A DNA stretch of 64,000 nt from Roseimaritima ulvae (lineage in GTDB: Bacteria > Planctomycetota > Planctomycetia > Pirellulales > Pirellulaceae). The translations under genes were made by a program, and so were the position numbers. The notes beneath the pieces were generated by a model that worked only from the letters and a program-made list of their open reading frames with translations, was not told the DNA's origin and ran no database searches. Positions 34,620-43,863 of the stretch are shown one piece after another (the stretch's first letter is position 1; every line of letters begins with the position of its first letter). The DNA lies in assembly GCF_008065135.1 (NCBI RefSeq), contig NZ_CP042914.1:1612001-1676000 (forward strand), written 5' to 3'.

Positions 34620-36710
34620 ATGCTCACAACGACTTGCTCGCCCAATCCGAATCCCCACCTCCCCGTAGCCGAAGTCGCCCGACTTTGGACAGCGACCGCC
34701 CTCCTCTTCGTCTTCGTTTGCTTCGCCCACGCCACCCCCGCATTCACCGCGGACGTCGTCGGTCCGCTGTTGGGCACGGTGGAATCGACCACGGCGCACA
34801 TTTTGTATCGCCCGGCCGCTGAACCCTCGTCGCTAGAACTGTCCGTGATTTTGCCCGCCGGTGAAGTGGTCAAAACGGTTACCGCTCGCGGCACCGCCGA
34901 CAACGATTTCGTCGCCAAGTTCGCCATCGCCGGGCTCCAACCCAACACTCAGTATCGATACCAAATCGATTCACTTGATAACGGCGAGACATTAATCCAA
35001 GCCGATGAATCGCACACCTTCACCACCGCCAACGCCAAACGTACGGGGCACTCAGTGACGGTGGGGTTTGTTTCCTGCGTCGACATCGAACCCAACGGGA
35101 TGTGGAAGGATATGCAGCAACTGGGCGTCGACGCCCTGTGCCTGATGGGCGACACGCCGTACATCGACAAAACCGAATTGGAATTTGTCCGCGGCAGGCA
35201 TCGCAGTCTATTGCAGCTGCCGGACTTGGCCGCCTTGGCACGCCATACGTCGGTGGTAGGCACTTGGGACGACCATGACTTTGGCTTGAACAACGGCAAC
35301 GGACGCAACGTGATGCAGGGCAAGCCGCACACGCGGCAAGCGTTTGTCGAATACCGGGCTCATAACCAGTACGGTACCGGCCGCGAAGGTGTGTACCACA
35401 AGATGGACCTGGGTATGATCGAAGTCTTCCTGCTCGATCCCCGCTACTTCTCACAAACCGAAGCTTCGCCCGTCGATCCTGCGCAGCCCACTTGTTTGGG
35501 CGCGGAACAATGGGCGTGGCTGCTGGAAAATTTGCGAGCTTCAAAGGCCCCGTTCAAAGTGCTGGCGATGGGAGCGATTTGGGAAGACAAAAAGAACTCC
35601 GAAACCGACGACATGTTTACGTACTGGTACGAGCGTGATGCGTTGTTGGACGTCGTCAAACGCGAACAGATCAGCGGCGTGGTGTTGTTGGGCGGCGACA
35701 TTCACGTCGCGCGGCATTTGATTCATCCGCGACGCGTCGGATATGACCTGCACGACTTTGTGATTTCGCCCGGACATACCCGGGTGATTACGCAGCTGGA
35801 TGTCTATCACCCTTCGCTGGAATGGTCTTTGGTCGAAGGTTGGCAGTTTCTGACCCTGACGGCGGATGGCACCAGCGACTCGCCGACGTTGACGGCTCGG
35901 TACCGGCAGCCCGACGGTGTGATTAACCGGACGGTGACCATTCCGCTCAAGCAACTCACGGCGCCTGATGATCCAGGCCAGGATGGAGACGCGGACCTGC
36001 GTGCGGCTTGGTCATTCGACGAAGGCTTCACCAACGCGTCGACGCTGGGGGCTCGTATCGACGCGATTCCCTACAACGGGGCTACCATCGACGCCAAGGC
36101 TGGCATCCGAGGCGGTGCCCTGAAATTGGAACGAGCCGAACAGCAATTCGCCGTCGTGCCACGCAGTTTTTTAGACGACAATTCGGCGGGGCACAGCATG
36201 TCGATGTGGTTCAAACCGACCAGTTTGCCGGCACACGACAGCGGCGAGCGGCAGTTTTTGTTGGAGAGCACGGCCGAGGGCAGACCCGCATCGGCGGCGG
36301 CCTATCACTTGTCGTTGGGGCTGCGAGCGGCCGACGAAGCGGACAAGGTGAACCTGCAACTGTATACCCAGACGCTGCAACCGGCCGCCGAGCCCGAAGC
36401 GGCACCTCGGGGGATTTCGCAAGGAGGGTTCGACGCGCTGATCCCCCGCGAACGACTGGCCGATCGCTGGAACCATGTGGCCGTCGTGTTTGATGCGGAA
36501 TCCTTGGTGCTGTATCTGAATGGAGAGCGACTGGCGGTGCACCGCTTGCCGGTGCCGGGACCGGCCGCGGAATTTGGAGGCCTGGTGATCGGCGGCCATC
36601 GGGACGGGACGGGACGCAGTTTTGACGGCTGGATCGACGAAGTCAAAATCTGGCAGGGTGTATTGGATGAGCAACGGATCGGCGAAGTCTTTCGGGCCAA
36701 CGGCCCATAG
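34620..36710 (+). CDS. PhoD-like phosphatase with LamG domain
   Basis: 696 residues. Signal segment WTATALLFVFVCFAHATPAFT. Next an FnIII-like N-terminal PhoD domain (TVESTTAHILYRPAA, LQPNTQYRYQI), then the metal site FVSCVDIEPN (~147), LMGDTPYIDK (~177), TWDDHDFGLNNGNG (~216) and LGGDIHVARH (~358). Residues ~470-690 are a LamG/concanavalin domain (WSFDEGF, MSMWFKPTSL, WNHVAVVFDAESLVLYLNGERL). Exported phosphodiesterase-type enzyme with a glycan-binding module. Residues 12-23 (PVAEVARLWTAT) are encoded by a repeat element (34662-34689), so the N-terminus may be recently acquired, or the true start is later. Confidence 0.85.
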   Translation: MLTTTCSPNPNPHLPVAEVARLWTATALLFVFVCFAHATPAFTADVVGPLLGTVESTTAHILYRPAAEPSSLELSVILPAGEVVKTVTARGTADNDFVAKFAIAGLQPNTQYRYQIDSLDNGETLIQADESHTFTTANAKRTGHSVTVGFVSCVDIEPNGMWKDMQQLGVDALCLMGDTPYIDKTELEFVRGRHRSLLQLPDLAALARHTSVVGTWDDHDFGLNNGNGRNVMQGKPHTRQAFVEYRAHNQYGTGREGVYHKMDLGMIEVFLLDPRYFSQTEASPVDPAQPTCLGAEQWAWLLENLRASKAPFKVLAMGAIWEDKKNSETDDMFTYWYERDALLDVVKREQISGVVLLGGDIHVARHLIHPRRVGYDLHDFVISPGHTRVITQLDVYHPSLEWSLVEGWQFLTLTADGTSDSPTLTARYRQPDGVINRTVTIPLKQLTAPDDPGQDGDADLRAAWSFDEGFTNASTLGARIDAIPYNGATIDAKAGIRGGALKLERAEQQFAVVPRSFLDDNSAGHSMSMWFKPTSLPAHDSGERQFLLESTAEGRPASAAAYHLSLGLRAADEADKVNLQLYTQTLQPAAEPEAAPRGISQGGFDALIPRERLADRWNHVAVVFDAESLVLYLNGERLAVHRLPVPGPAAEFGGLVIGGHRDGTGRSFDGWIDEVKIWQGVLDEQRIGEVFRANGP
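34662..34689. repeat. Repeat arm inside the PhoD-LamG coding sequence
   Basis: GTAGCCGAAGTCGCCCGAC, one arm of the palindrome family at 2980, 32173 and 54976, lies in the first 25 codons of the PhoD-LamG gene. Confidence 0.6.
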
Positions 36711-36728
36711 CACGCACGCCAACCCCAC

Positions 36729-36894
36729 GTAGCATGGGTCCCCGGCCCGTGGTGGTTTTGTCTCTCGTAGCATGGGTCCCCGGCCCGTGGTGGGGTTTTT
36801 AAGGCGGTCACACGGGCCGGGGGCCCATGCTACTTAGGTCACACGGGCCGGGGGCCCATGCTACTTTGCCCACACGGGCCCCTAGCCCATGCTT
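36729..36894. repeat. Five-unit GTAGCATGGGCCC cluster
   Basis: Two forward units (36729 and ~36769) and three inverted units (~36811, ~36840, ~36871) of the same palindrome arm as at 9853. It fills most of the 279-bp gap between the PhoD-LamG and kinase genes. Confidence 0.8.
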
Positions 36895-36989
36895 CGGAAG
36901 ACATTCTGGAAATTCTCTGTTGCGCGGTCGCGCTGTTTACGTTTAGGAGAGTGTGAATTCTTGGCGACCCATACTGGAGTTGAACGGGC

Positions 36990-39900
36990 ATGAATCCTTC
37001 CGATGAAAACGACGTGGAGCTGCGGATCGCCGAGGTGGTGGCCCGGTGGATGCAGTTGCCGGCGGTCCGGCGATGGGACGCAGCGGTGGTTTCCGAGCTA
37101 ATTGCCCAGCATCCCGAGTTGGCACCGGGATTGGAGGAATGTCTGCAAGGACTGCGGCGAATCGAAGCGGTGGCGACCCTCAGTACCGGTGATTCCGACG
37201 CCGCGGTGGTCACCAGCGAAGCCGAACTCCCGCAAATTCCCGATTTCCAGATTACTGGTGAACTGGGACGCGGCGGGATGGGCGTGGTCTACGAAGCTCG
37301 CCAGTTGTCGCTGAACCGGGTGGTGGCCTTAAAAGTGTTGCCGATGGGGCGGGTCGACCGGGGGGCGGTGGAGCGGTTTGTGCGAGAAGCCAACACGGTG
37401 GCGGGGATGCAGCACGAGGGCATCGTGCCGGTGTTTGCGGTCGGTGTCCACGAAGGGTTGCATTGGTTTGCCATGCAGCGGATCGAAGGCATGCCCCTGT
37501 CACAATGGTTCGCTCACCGCAAAGTCGCTTCTCGCCAACAAGCGATCGAGGAAGTCGTGCGGGTGGGCATCGAAGCGGCCGCCGCGCTCGATCACGCGCA
37601 TCAACGCGGCGTGATTCATCGCGATGTCAAACCGGGGAACCTGCTGGTCGACTCAAATCATAAAGTCTGGCTGACCGATTTCGGATTGGCGCGACGGGAT
37701 GTGGATGTCACGGCGACGGCCACCGGAGCGATGCTGGGCACGCCGCGATACATGAGTCCCGAACAAATCTCTCACGCACAGCACCTGATCGATGCGCGAA
37801 CCGATGTGTATTCGTTGGGGGCCACGTTGTACGAGATGGCAACTGGTCGACCGCCGTTTGCGACCGAATCGCCGCTGCAATTGTTGAACCACATCCAACA
37901 AGACGAACCGCCCGCGCCGCGGCAGTTGGATGGCTCGATTCCACGGCCTTTGGAATTGGTGATCCTCAAATGTTTAGACAAAGATCCCGATCGACGTTAC
38001 GCCACGGCGGGAGAATTGGGCGAGGACCTGCGTGCGATTCGCGACGATCGTCCGATCAACGCCAAGGGATTGCCCCTGTGGGTGCGGATGGAGCGATGGG
38101 GTAAACGCCATCAACAGCCCCTCCATACGGCCGTCAGCGCGATCGTGCTGACCGTCGCGATCATGGGGGCGGCGTTTGTGTTGTGGCAACAAACCCAACA
38201 AATGCGCCAGGGGCAGGTGCGAATCAATACGCCTGGCGGATTGTACGTGGCCAGCATCCATCCCCAGCAGCCCACCGCCGAAGCGAAGGCCGGTGGGGCG
38301 GCCAATCAAGCCGTGTTGGTGACCACGCCCATGCAAGCGCCGATGCCGCTTGCCGCCGGCAACTATACCGTCCGTTTGGAAGGCGACGGGAATGTTTCCC
38401 AGGTTTCGCAGGTAAGCGTTGCGGCTGGCGATACCGCGGAACTGCAGTACGTCGACCGCCGCCCGCCTCCGCCACAAATCGACATCCACGGCAAACTGGC
38501 TCGATCCTGGAGCGGGGGAGCGTTGGCCGTGCTGGGGCAGGAAGCCTTGCAGGTCTTCGAACCAGGTGGCGTCCTGCGGTTTTCCCTGCCCCTCGAAGCA
38601 TTGGCGCCAGAGGAAATTGACACAAGCGTCGAGGCCGAAACCGATGCCGGTAACAAACCTGCCAAGCCCCCGCGTGATCGCGGCGATCCGCTGAGTTTTG
38701 CTTTCCAACGCGAGCAGGTTTTTCAGGGCGATTTTGACGTGTCCCATCCCGGTTTTGCCAGAATCGCCCGGCTGGTCCCTTTATCGCTGGACTTGGACGA
38801 CGATCAACACCCCGACCTGCTGGTCACCGCCGCGCGACATGCTGCCATCAGTGCCGTTTCCTCCTCCGGTACCGTACTTTGGAAACGTCGTTTGCCCATG
38901 GGCTTTGAAGCGAACGTCCCGACGTCCCGCTTTCCTTTTCGAAACATGCCTGTCGAAGCGATTGTGGGCGTCCAGCCGGTGGCGGACTTGAATGGGGATG
39001 GCACCGCGGACCTGTTGATCAACGCAGCCGTGTTTGATCCCAGCGGGTTCAGCCGGCCGCAACTGTTCACGCTCAGTGGTCGCGACGGTCGCTCCATCGC
39101 CGTGACGGATCTGCCGACGGTCGATATGAGGCAAGCGGGGCCTTGGCCCTGGCCCGGGGTGCTGCGACACAACCGTGGATTCAACTCCTCGCAGCGACGC
39201 TCTCGGTATTTGGTTGGCTACTTCGATCAAATACGGTCGTTTGGTCAGACACACGATTTGCATAACATGCAGTGGAGCGGGAACAGCGCGTCATCGGCCC
39301 TGTATGTGTTGCCAACACCCCAGTTGGTCGGTGAAGTTGCCGCCACAGCCATCAAACAATCGATTCACTTCATCGACGTTGCTACAGGGGAGGCTGCTGG
39401 TCCTGCGATCCCGTTGTCAGAACCGATTTGTCGCGGTCCCTTAAAAGTACAGCTTGCCGATGGCCAATGGGGCGTCGTGGTGGTGACAGGAAAACCCAGC
39501 AACTCCTATTCGGTATGCCAATTGAGTCTCTGTGTGCCGCACGAAAATCAGCCGCGTTGGACGGTGCCACAAAGCATGAATGCTTATGAATTGGTGGCGG
39601 GGGCGGCCGAGAGTTCCTTTCCGCTGGTGGTTGATTTGGACCAGGATGGCGAGAGTGAAGTCATCACCACCACCAATGCCGATGCGCCCTTTGCTTCGTC
39701 CGTCCTGGAATGCTTTGAAGCGACAACCGGCAAACGGCTGTGGGTGTCGCCGCAGCTGATCGCGTTTGCCAAGCTGGCGGACAAAGCGGTCGCGGTGGGC
39801 GATGTGGACCAGGATGGAATCGGTGATCTGGCCGTGCTGGGCATCGCCGAGCGACCGGCGCCGCAAGGTGGACCAAGGGGCATCCTGCTGGTGGTCGATT

Positions 39901-42188
39901 TTGTCAGTGGGCGGACCGGACAGCGGTTGGGATTTCGCGAAGAAGCGTTTGCCACCGCCATCGACGGCGTGGTCGAAATCGATGAAGTTCACTTCCAGGG
40001 AACTCACCTCAGCTGTTCCATTGTGTATAACGCCGTCAATGAATTGGAACTCTCCTCGCTCAGCTTTACCATCGATCTGTCCAGCCACCGTCCAGCCACC
40101 GTGGCTCGGGGGCTGACGCTGTTGCCGGGCGACGACTCCACCATCGCTGGTCCCGCGGGACGTTGGTATCGTCGCCGCAGTGGCCCCTATGCTGCGAACG
40201 CGGATCACGCGGTTTGGGTGCCGCGGCCGTATCGCTCGTTCCGCATGCCCGCTACCGTGTTGGCAAACGCTTGGACGACCGCACAGGGGCAGCCTCGCGT
40301 ACTGCTGCAAGACAATGGCGTCGCGCGAGTGGTGGATCCGCTGAGCGGTGAAACGCAATGGGAACATCAAGCGTTTGAGCAACCTTCACGCACTCACGTG
40401 CTGCCCGCGGCGGACGGCGAAATTGAATTGTTGTGGGAAGACGATCAGCATCGAGCCGCGTTTCACAATTCGTTGAACGGACGTTTGAAGTTTCAGCTGG
40501 AGTCGCCACCGAACCGCGGAATTCATTTTCTGGATTTCGATCAACAGGCTCCTCAGCGGTTTGTCTACGCGTTGGTCGATGCCGACCCGACGCCCGCCCA
40601 GCAGATGTCCTCACGTGTGCCGCTGGGCTATCGTTTGTTGAAAATCGACCGACAGCAACGCACCGTCGTTTGGTCGCAACCGATGCTGTCCTGGTTAGAC
40701 GTTAGACGCCCACACTTACAGCCTTCCAGGGTGCTGCAAGTCGACGTGAACCAGGACGGCATGCTGGACGTGATCGTGGCTCATAACAACAAGGACGAGG
40801 TTTTTGTCCAGGCGCTCAACGGTCGCGATGGCAAACGCATGTGGGGGACGCCGCTGGAGCTTGTCCCCAGCGAACAACTGTGGCCCTGGAATATCCGTTG
40901 GCCGCAAATGGAATTGGTTTCCAGCCGCCAGGGGCGCTTTTTGCTGGTTGTCGATGCCGTCGCAAACGATGACCAGGCGGTGCAGTTCAAATGTTTCGAT
41001 ATTCACAACGGCCGCCTGCTGTCGACGATCCAACAACCGCTGCGGCAGTCGTTGCGGCACTCCACTTCTGCCGGCGACCTGCAGTGGAGAGTGCTGACAC
41101 CGGGCAGCAACGACGGTTTGGTAGGGCTGTCGATGGTCGACAAAACCACCGGGCATGTGTTTGTTGTGCTGCAGGTGAACCCACAAGGTCAATTGGCCGT
41201 GCAGCATCGTTTCCCCACCGGCAACCGTACCATGACGGCGGATGTGGACTATGACGGAACGCTGGACCGGATCAGCATCAAAGGCGAGGAGGTGACGATC
41301 TATGCCGGGACCTCCGACCAGCCGCTGACGAGCTTTACACTTCCCGACTCGCTGATCATTCGCCGCATCGAGCAGGCCGGCAATCAATCGTATCTGGTGG
41401 GGCACGATGGCGACATGCATTGCTGGATCGAATTGCCCAGCGGCAACATAGCCGTGGAAACGCACCAAGGTTTTCAAGCGTTGACGATTCACCACACGGA
41501 GTATCCGCGTTTACTACCACACGCGGAGGGAACCTTGTTGATCGGCACGACGCCCGAAGGTCCGCTGTGCATCGAGCTTCCGTGGAACAGGCAGAAGAAG
41601 GAAGCGTTGCCGGCTGCCTTCGCCATGCAACGCCCCGAAACCGATTCGCGGTACCTTCGCCCTATCCGTGCTCTGGGACCGTATCGCTACAAATCGCTTG
41701 CCGATGTCCTGTGGTTGGGCGTTTTGACATTCCTAGCGCTGTGGCTGCCGGTCGTCTATGGCGTACGTGCCATCTGGCGCAGGCAATGGTCCTTGCGCGC
41801 CTTGTTGCTGGCTCCTTTGCTAACCATGTTGGCCATCTATGGCTGGCGTGCCCTGGCGACGTTGCACCGCGGACAAATCGGCACCAACGTCTTGCTGGGA
41901 ACCTTGGTGACCGCAGCCATCTGGTCGGTCGGATATTTGATCGTCCACAAACACTGGCGGCCGTTGGCAATGGTCACCGCCGTAAGTGCACTGCTGGCGA
42001 CGTTGTTGATGTTCGCTACCGAGCAGTCCATGGTGGCCCGTTCACCCGGATTAATCGGCTACTGGACGCTGCCCAACTGGCTGGCCGCCGTGCTGACAAC
42101 GGCGTCGTTTTTGCTGGGCATCGTCGGAGTACTGGCCCTTCGCCAGGACATGCAAAATCGTCGCCGCAAGTTACGTTGGCTACGGTAA
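36990..42188 (+). CDS. Giant membrane Ser/Thr protein kinase with FG-GAP-like repeats
   Basis: 1732 residues. Kinase domain ~84-350: glycine loop GELGRGGMGVVYEA (G90-G98), K115 in VALKVLP, catalytic VIHRDVKPGNLLV (D212), LTDFGLAR (D230). A transmembrane helix follows near 378-400, then a PEGA-like part. A long outer region carries Asp-rich loops of the FG-GAP/VCBS kind near residues 602, 666, 882, 937, 1251 and 1417 (for example DLNGDGTADLLI, DVDQDGIGDLAVLG). The C-terminal ~165 residues hold several more membrane helices. It should sense an external signal and phosphorylate cytosolic targets. ATG 36990 has GGAG upstream; the ECF sigma gene starts 9 bp after the stop. Confidence 0.9.
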   Translation: MNPSDENDVELRIAEVVARWMQLPAVRRWDAAVVSELIAQHPELAPGLEECLQGLRRIEAVATLSTGDSDAAVVTSEAELPQIPDFQITGELGRGGMGVVYEARQLSLNRVVALKVLPMGRVDRGAVERFVREANTVAGMQHEGIVPVFAVGVHEGLHWFAMQRIEGMPLSQWFAHRKVASRQQAIEEVVRVGIEAAAALDHAHQRGVIHRDVKPGNLLVDSNHKVWLTDFGLARRDVDVTATATGAMLGTPRYMSPEQISHAQHLIDARTDVYSLGATLYEMATGRPPFATESPLQLLNHIQQDEPPAPRQLDGSIPRPLELVILKCLDKDPDRRYATAGELGEDLRAIRDDRPINAKGLPLWVRMERWGKRHQQPLHTAVSAIVLTVAIMGAAFVLWQQTQQMRQGQVRINTPGGLYVASIHPQQPTAEAKAGGAANQAVLVTTPMQAPMPLAAGNYTVRLEGDGNVSQVSQVSVAAGDTAELQYVDRRPPPPQIDIHGKLARSWSGGALAVLGQEALQVFEPGGVLRFSLPLEALAPEEIDTSVEAETDAGNKPAKPPRDRGDPLSFAFQREQVFQGDFDVSHPGFARIARLVPLSLDLDDDQHPDLLVTAARHAAISAVSSSGTVLWKRRLPMGFEANVPTSRFPFRNMPVEAIVGVQPVADLNGDGTADLLINAAVFDPSGFSRPQLFTLSGRDGRSIAVTDLPTVDMRQAGPWPWPGVLRHNRGFNSSQRRSRYLVGYFDQIRSFGQTHDLHNMQWSGNSASSALYVLPTPQLVGEVAATAIKQSIHFIDVATGEAAGPAIPLSEPICRGPLKVQLADGQWGVVVVTGKPSNSYSVCQLSLCVPHENQPRWTVPQSMNAYELVAGAAESSFPLVVDLDQDGESEVITTTNADAPFASSVLECFEATTGKRLWVSPQLIAFAKLADKAVAVGDVDQDGIGDLAVLGIAERPAPQGGPRGILLVVDFVSGRTGQRLGFREEAFATAIDGVVEIDEVHFQGTHLSCSIVYNAVNELELSSLSFTIDLSSHRPATVARGLTLLPGDDSTIAGPAGRWYRRRSGPYAANADHAVWVPRPYRSFRMPATVLANAWTTAQGQPRVLLQDNGVARVVDPLSGETQWEHQAFEQPSRTHVLPAADGEIELLWEDDQHRAAFHNSLNGRLKFQLESPPNRGIHFLDFDQQAPQRFVYALVDADPTPAQQMSSRVPLGYRLLKIDRQQRTVVWSQPMLSWLDVRRPHLQPSRVLQVDVNQDGMLDVIVAHNNKDEVFVQALNGRDGKRMWGTPLELVPSEQLWPWNIRWPQMELVSSRQGRFLLVVDAVANDDQAVQFKCFDIHNGRLLSTIQQPLRQSLRHSTSAGDLQWRVLTPGSNDGLVGLSMVDKTTGHVFVVLQVNPQGQLAVQHRFPTGNRTMTADVDYDGTLDRISIKGEEVTIYAGTSDQPLTSFTLPDSLIIRRIEQAGNQSYLVGHDGDMHCWIELPSGNIAVETHQGFQALTIHHTEYPRLLPHAEGTLLIGTTPEGPLCIELPWNRQKKEALPAAFAMQRPETDSRYLRPIRALGPYRYKSLADVLWLGVLTFLALWLPVVYGVRAIWRRQWSLRALLLAPLLTMLAIYGWRALATLHRGQIGTNVLLGTLVTAAIWSVGYLIVHKHWRPLAMVTAVSALLATLLMFATEQSMVARSPGLIGYWTLPNWLAAVLTTASFLLGIVGVLALRQDMQNRRRKLRWLR

Positions 42189-42197
42189 GATACGGCG

Positions 42198-42758
42198 ATG
42201 AAGACGGAACCCGAACAGGAACTGTGTGACAGCTGGTCCATCGGCCGCTTGCGACCCTGGTTGCAGATGGTTGCCGAGCACGAGATGCCCGCTGCGCTGC
42301 GCGGACGCTTGGAGCCCTCGGATCTGGTGCAACAAACGTTGTTACAAGCTTGGCAGGGAGCCGGCGGTCTATCCGACGCCACGCACGCCCAGCGGTTGGC
42401 GTGGTTGCGTACGATTCTCAAAAACACGATCCGCGACCAACAGCGGGCCGCTCTGGCAGGCAAACGTGGACGTGGCAAAGAACGCCTGGCTTCGGAAGTG
42501 TTTCATGACCCCGAAGCCAGGATCAGTCAACACGCGGTCGCTCCGCCAGCGGCGGCGAGCGCGGAACTGGTCGCCGCTGAAACGGCCGCCGAGTTAGCCG
42601 CCGCGATCCGCGGGCTTCCGGAACTGCAACGTCGCGTGATCGAGCTGCGGCATTATGAAGATCTTTCGCACGCCGAGATCGCTGTGCGGCTCGACAAAAC
42701 CGAATCAGCCATCCGCATGTTGTGGGTCCGCGCCCTACGCAACCTAAAGCACGAATAA
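42198..42758 (+). CDS. ECF-type RNA polymerase sigma factor
   Basis: 186 residues, sigma-70 family without regions 1 and 3. Region 2 is seen as LEPSDLVQQTLLQAWQG and LAWLRTILKNTIRDQQR; region 4 as LPELQRRVIELRHYEDLSHAEIAVRLDKTESAIRMLWVRAL, a helix-turn-helix. It begins 9 bp after the kinase gene, a pairing well known in planctomycetes, where kinases adjoin ECF sigma factors in place of anti-sigma factors. Regulation by phosphorylation is therefore likely but not shown. Confidence 0.9.
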   Translation: MKTEPEQELCDSWSIGRLRPWLQMVAEHEMPAALRGRLEPSDLVQQTLLQAWQGAGGLSDATHAQRLAWLRTILKNTIRDQQRAALAGKRGRGKERLASEVFHDPEARISQHAVAPPAAASAELVAAETAAELAAAIRGLPELQRRVIELRHYEDLSHAEIAVRLDKTESAIRMLWVRALRNLKHE

Positions 42759-42797
42759 GTTTCCTTTCCCGGTACTTGTGTCACGGCCGGTCACCTG

Positions 42798-42826
42798 TTG
42801 ACACGGTATCTGTTGGCACTTACAGT
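42798..42826 (+). promoter_or_regulatory. Sigma-70-type promoter for the MarR gene
   Basis: TTGACA (42798-42803), 17-bp spacer, TACAGT (42821-42826). The predicted start of transcription (42832-42834) coincides with the ATG at 42833, so the message may be leaderless. Confidence 0.6.
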
Positions 42827-42832
42827 TGGGCC

Positions 42833-43315
42833 ATGGAGACAACGCCCCCCACCGATCTAGCCGCGGAACTGGGCAAGCAGAACGGGTTTGCCTGTTTGCA
42901 AGAGGAGACGTACCTCAACCTGGTACGCACTCATGAGCCGTTGCAGGCGGAGTTTGCGCGGTTTTTTAAGTCGCACGGTATATCCGATGCGCAGTACAAC
43001 GCGCTGCGGATTCTGCGTGGTGCCGGCCGGCCGCTGCAGGTCTATCAGATCGCCGAACAAATGATCTCGCAGCAGACCGATATTTCACGGCTGATCCACC
43101 GCCTGCATGCGGCGGATTTGATTCGCCGCGAGCGGTGCAGCGAGGACCGCCGGGTGGTCTGGGTGCAGTTGACCGACAAAGCCAAGCGGTTGCTCAAGAA
43201 AATGGACCAGCCCCTGCGGCAGCTCCATGCCTCGCAGTTCCCATCGCTGTCTTCCAAAGAACTGAAAACCTTGAACGATCTGTTGTTTAAGGCTCGCCAA
43301 GCGGCGGGCAGCTAA
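42833..43315 (+). CDS. MarR family transcriptional regulator
   Basis: 160 residues with a winged helix: SDAQYNALRILRGAGRPLQVYQIAEQM, then ISQQTDISRLIHRLHAADLIRR (recognition helix) and CSEDRRVVWVQLTDKAKRLL (wing). Regulators of this kind sense phenolic or oxidative compounds and often repress a nearby DoxX or oxidoreductase gene; a DoxX gene starts 54 bp downstream. ATG 42833 is preferred over the TTG at 42722, which lies inside the sigma-factor gene and upstream of the promoter. Confidence 0.9.
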   Translation: METTPPTDLAAELGKQNGFACLQEETYLNLVRTHEPLQAEFARFFKSHGISDAQYNALRILRGAGRPLQVYQIAEQMISQQTDISRLIHRLHAADLIRRERCSEDRRVVWVQLTDKAKRLLKKMDQPLRQLHASQFPSLSSKELKTLNDLLFKARQAAGS

Positions 43316-43368
43316 AAAATTTAGCCATTTGTCTGTTGTAACACATAAGCACTTTTGGGAGCCCACCG

Positions 43369-43818
43369 ATGAACTCAACCGTACAAGCCGTATTGGGCAT
43401 CGTCGCCCGCGTCATGCTGGCCACCATCTTTTTGATGAGCGCTCTGGGCAAGAAGATTCCCGACTTCGCTGGCACGGTGGAGTACATGAAGGCGCATCAG
43501 GTTCCGGCGCCCAGTGTCTTGTTGGTCGGCGCGATCGCTTTTTTATTGGTCGGCAGCGTGACCGTGGTGCTGGGCTACAAGGCACGGTTGGGGGCGGGGT
43601 TGTTGTTTGTGTTCCTGGTGCTGGCTACCTATTATTTCCACAACTTCTGGAACTACGCGGCGGACAGCCAGGAGTTTCAGATGCAGATGATTCAGTTCAT
43701 GAAGAACCTGGGCTTGATGGGAGCCATGTTGATGATCATGGTCAACGGCCCCGGGGCGGGCAGCCTGGACGCACGAAAGGGTGAGGCGGAAGATGGTCGT
43801 CTTTCGCTCGGGACGTGA
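43369..43818 (+). CDS. DoxX family membrane protein
   Basis: 149 residues with four hydrophobic helices (VLGIVARVMLATIFLMSALGK, VLLVGAIAFLLVGSVTVVLG, GAGLLFVFLVLATYYF, LGLMGAMLMIMV), the DoxX/SURF4-like design. Members are linked to thiosulfate oxidation or to quinone and oxidative stress, and are often under MarR control, which matches the gene just upstream. GGGAG precedes the ATG. The C-terminal tail is charged and unlike typical short family members. Confidence 0.85.
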   Translation: MNSTVQAVLGIVARVMLATIFLMSALGKKIPDFAGTVEYMKAHQVPAPSVLLVGAIAFLLVGSVTVVLGYKARLGAGLLFVFLVLATYYFHNFWNYAADSQEFQMQMIQFMKNLGLMGAMLMIMVNGPGAGSLDARKGEAEDGRLSLGT

Positions 43819-43863
43819 AAGCAACGCCAGCTAACGGGATGAACTTTCCGACATTGGGCGAGG

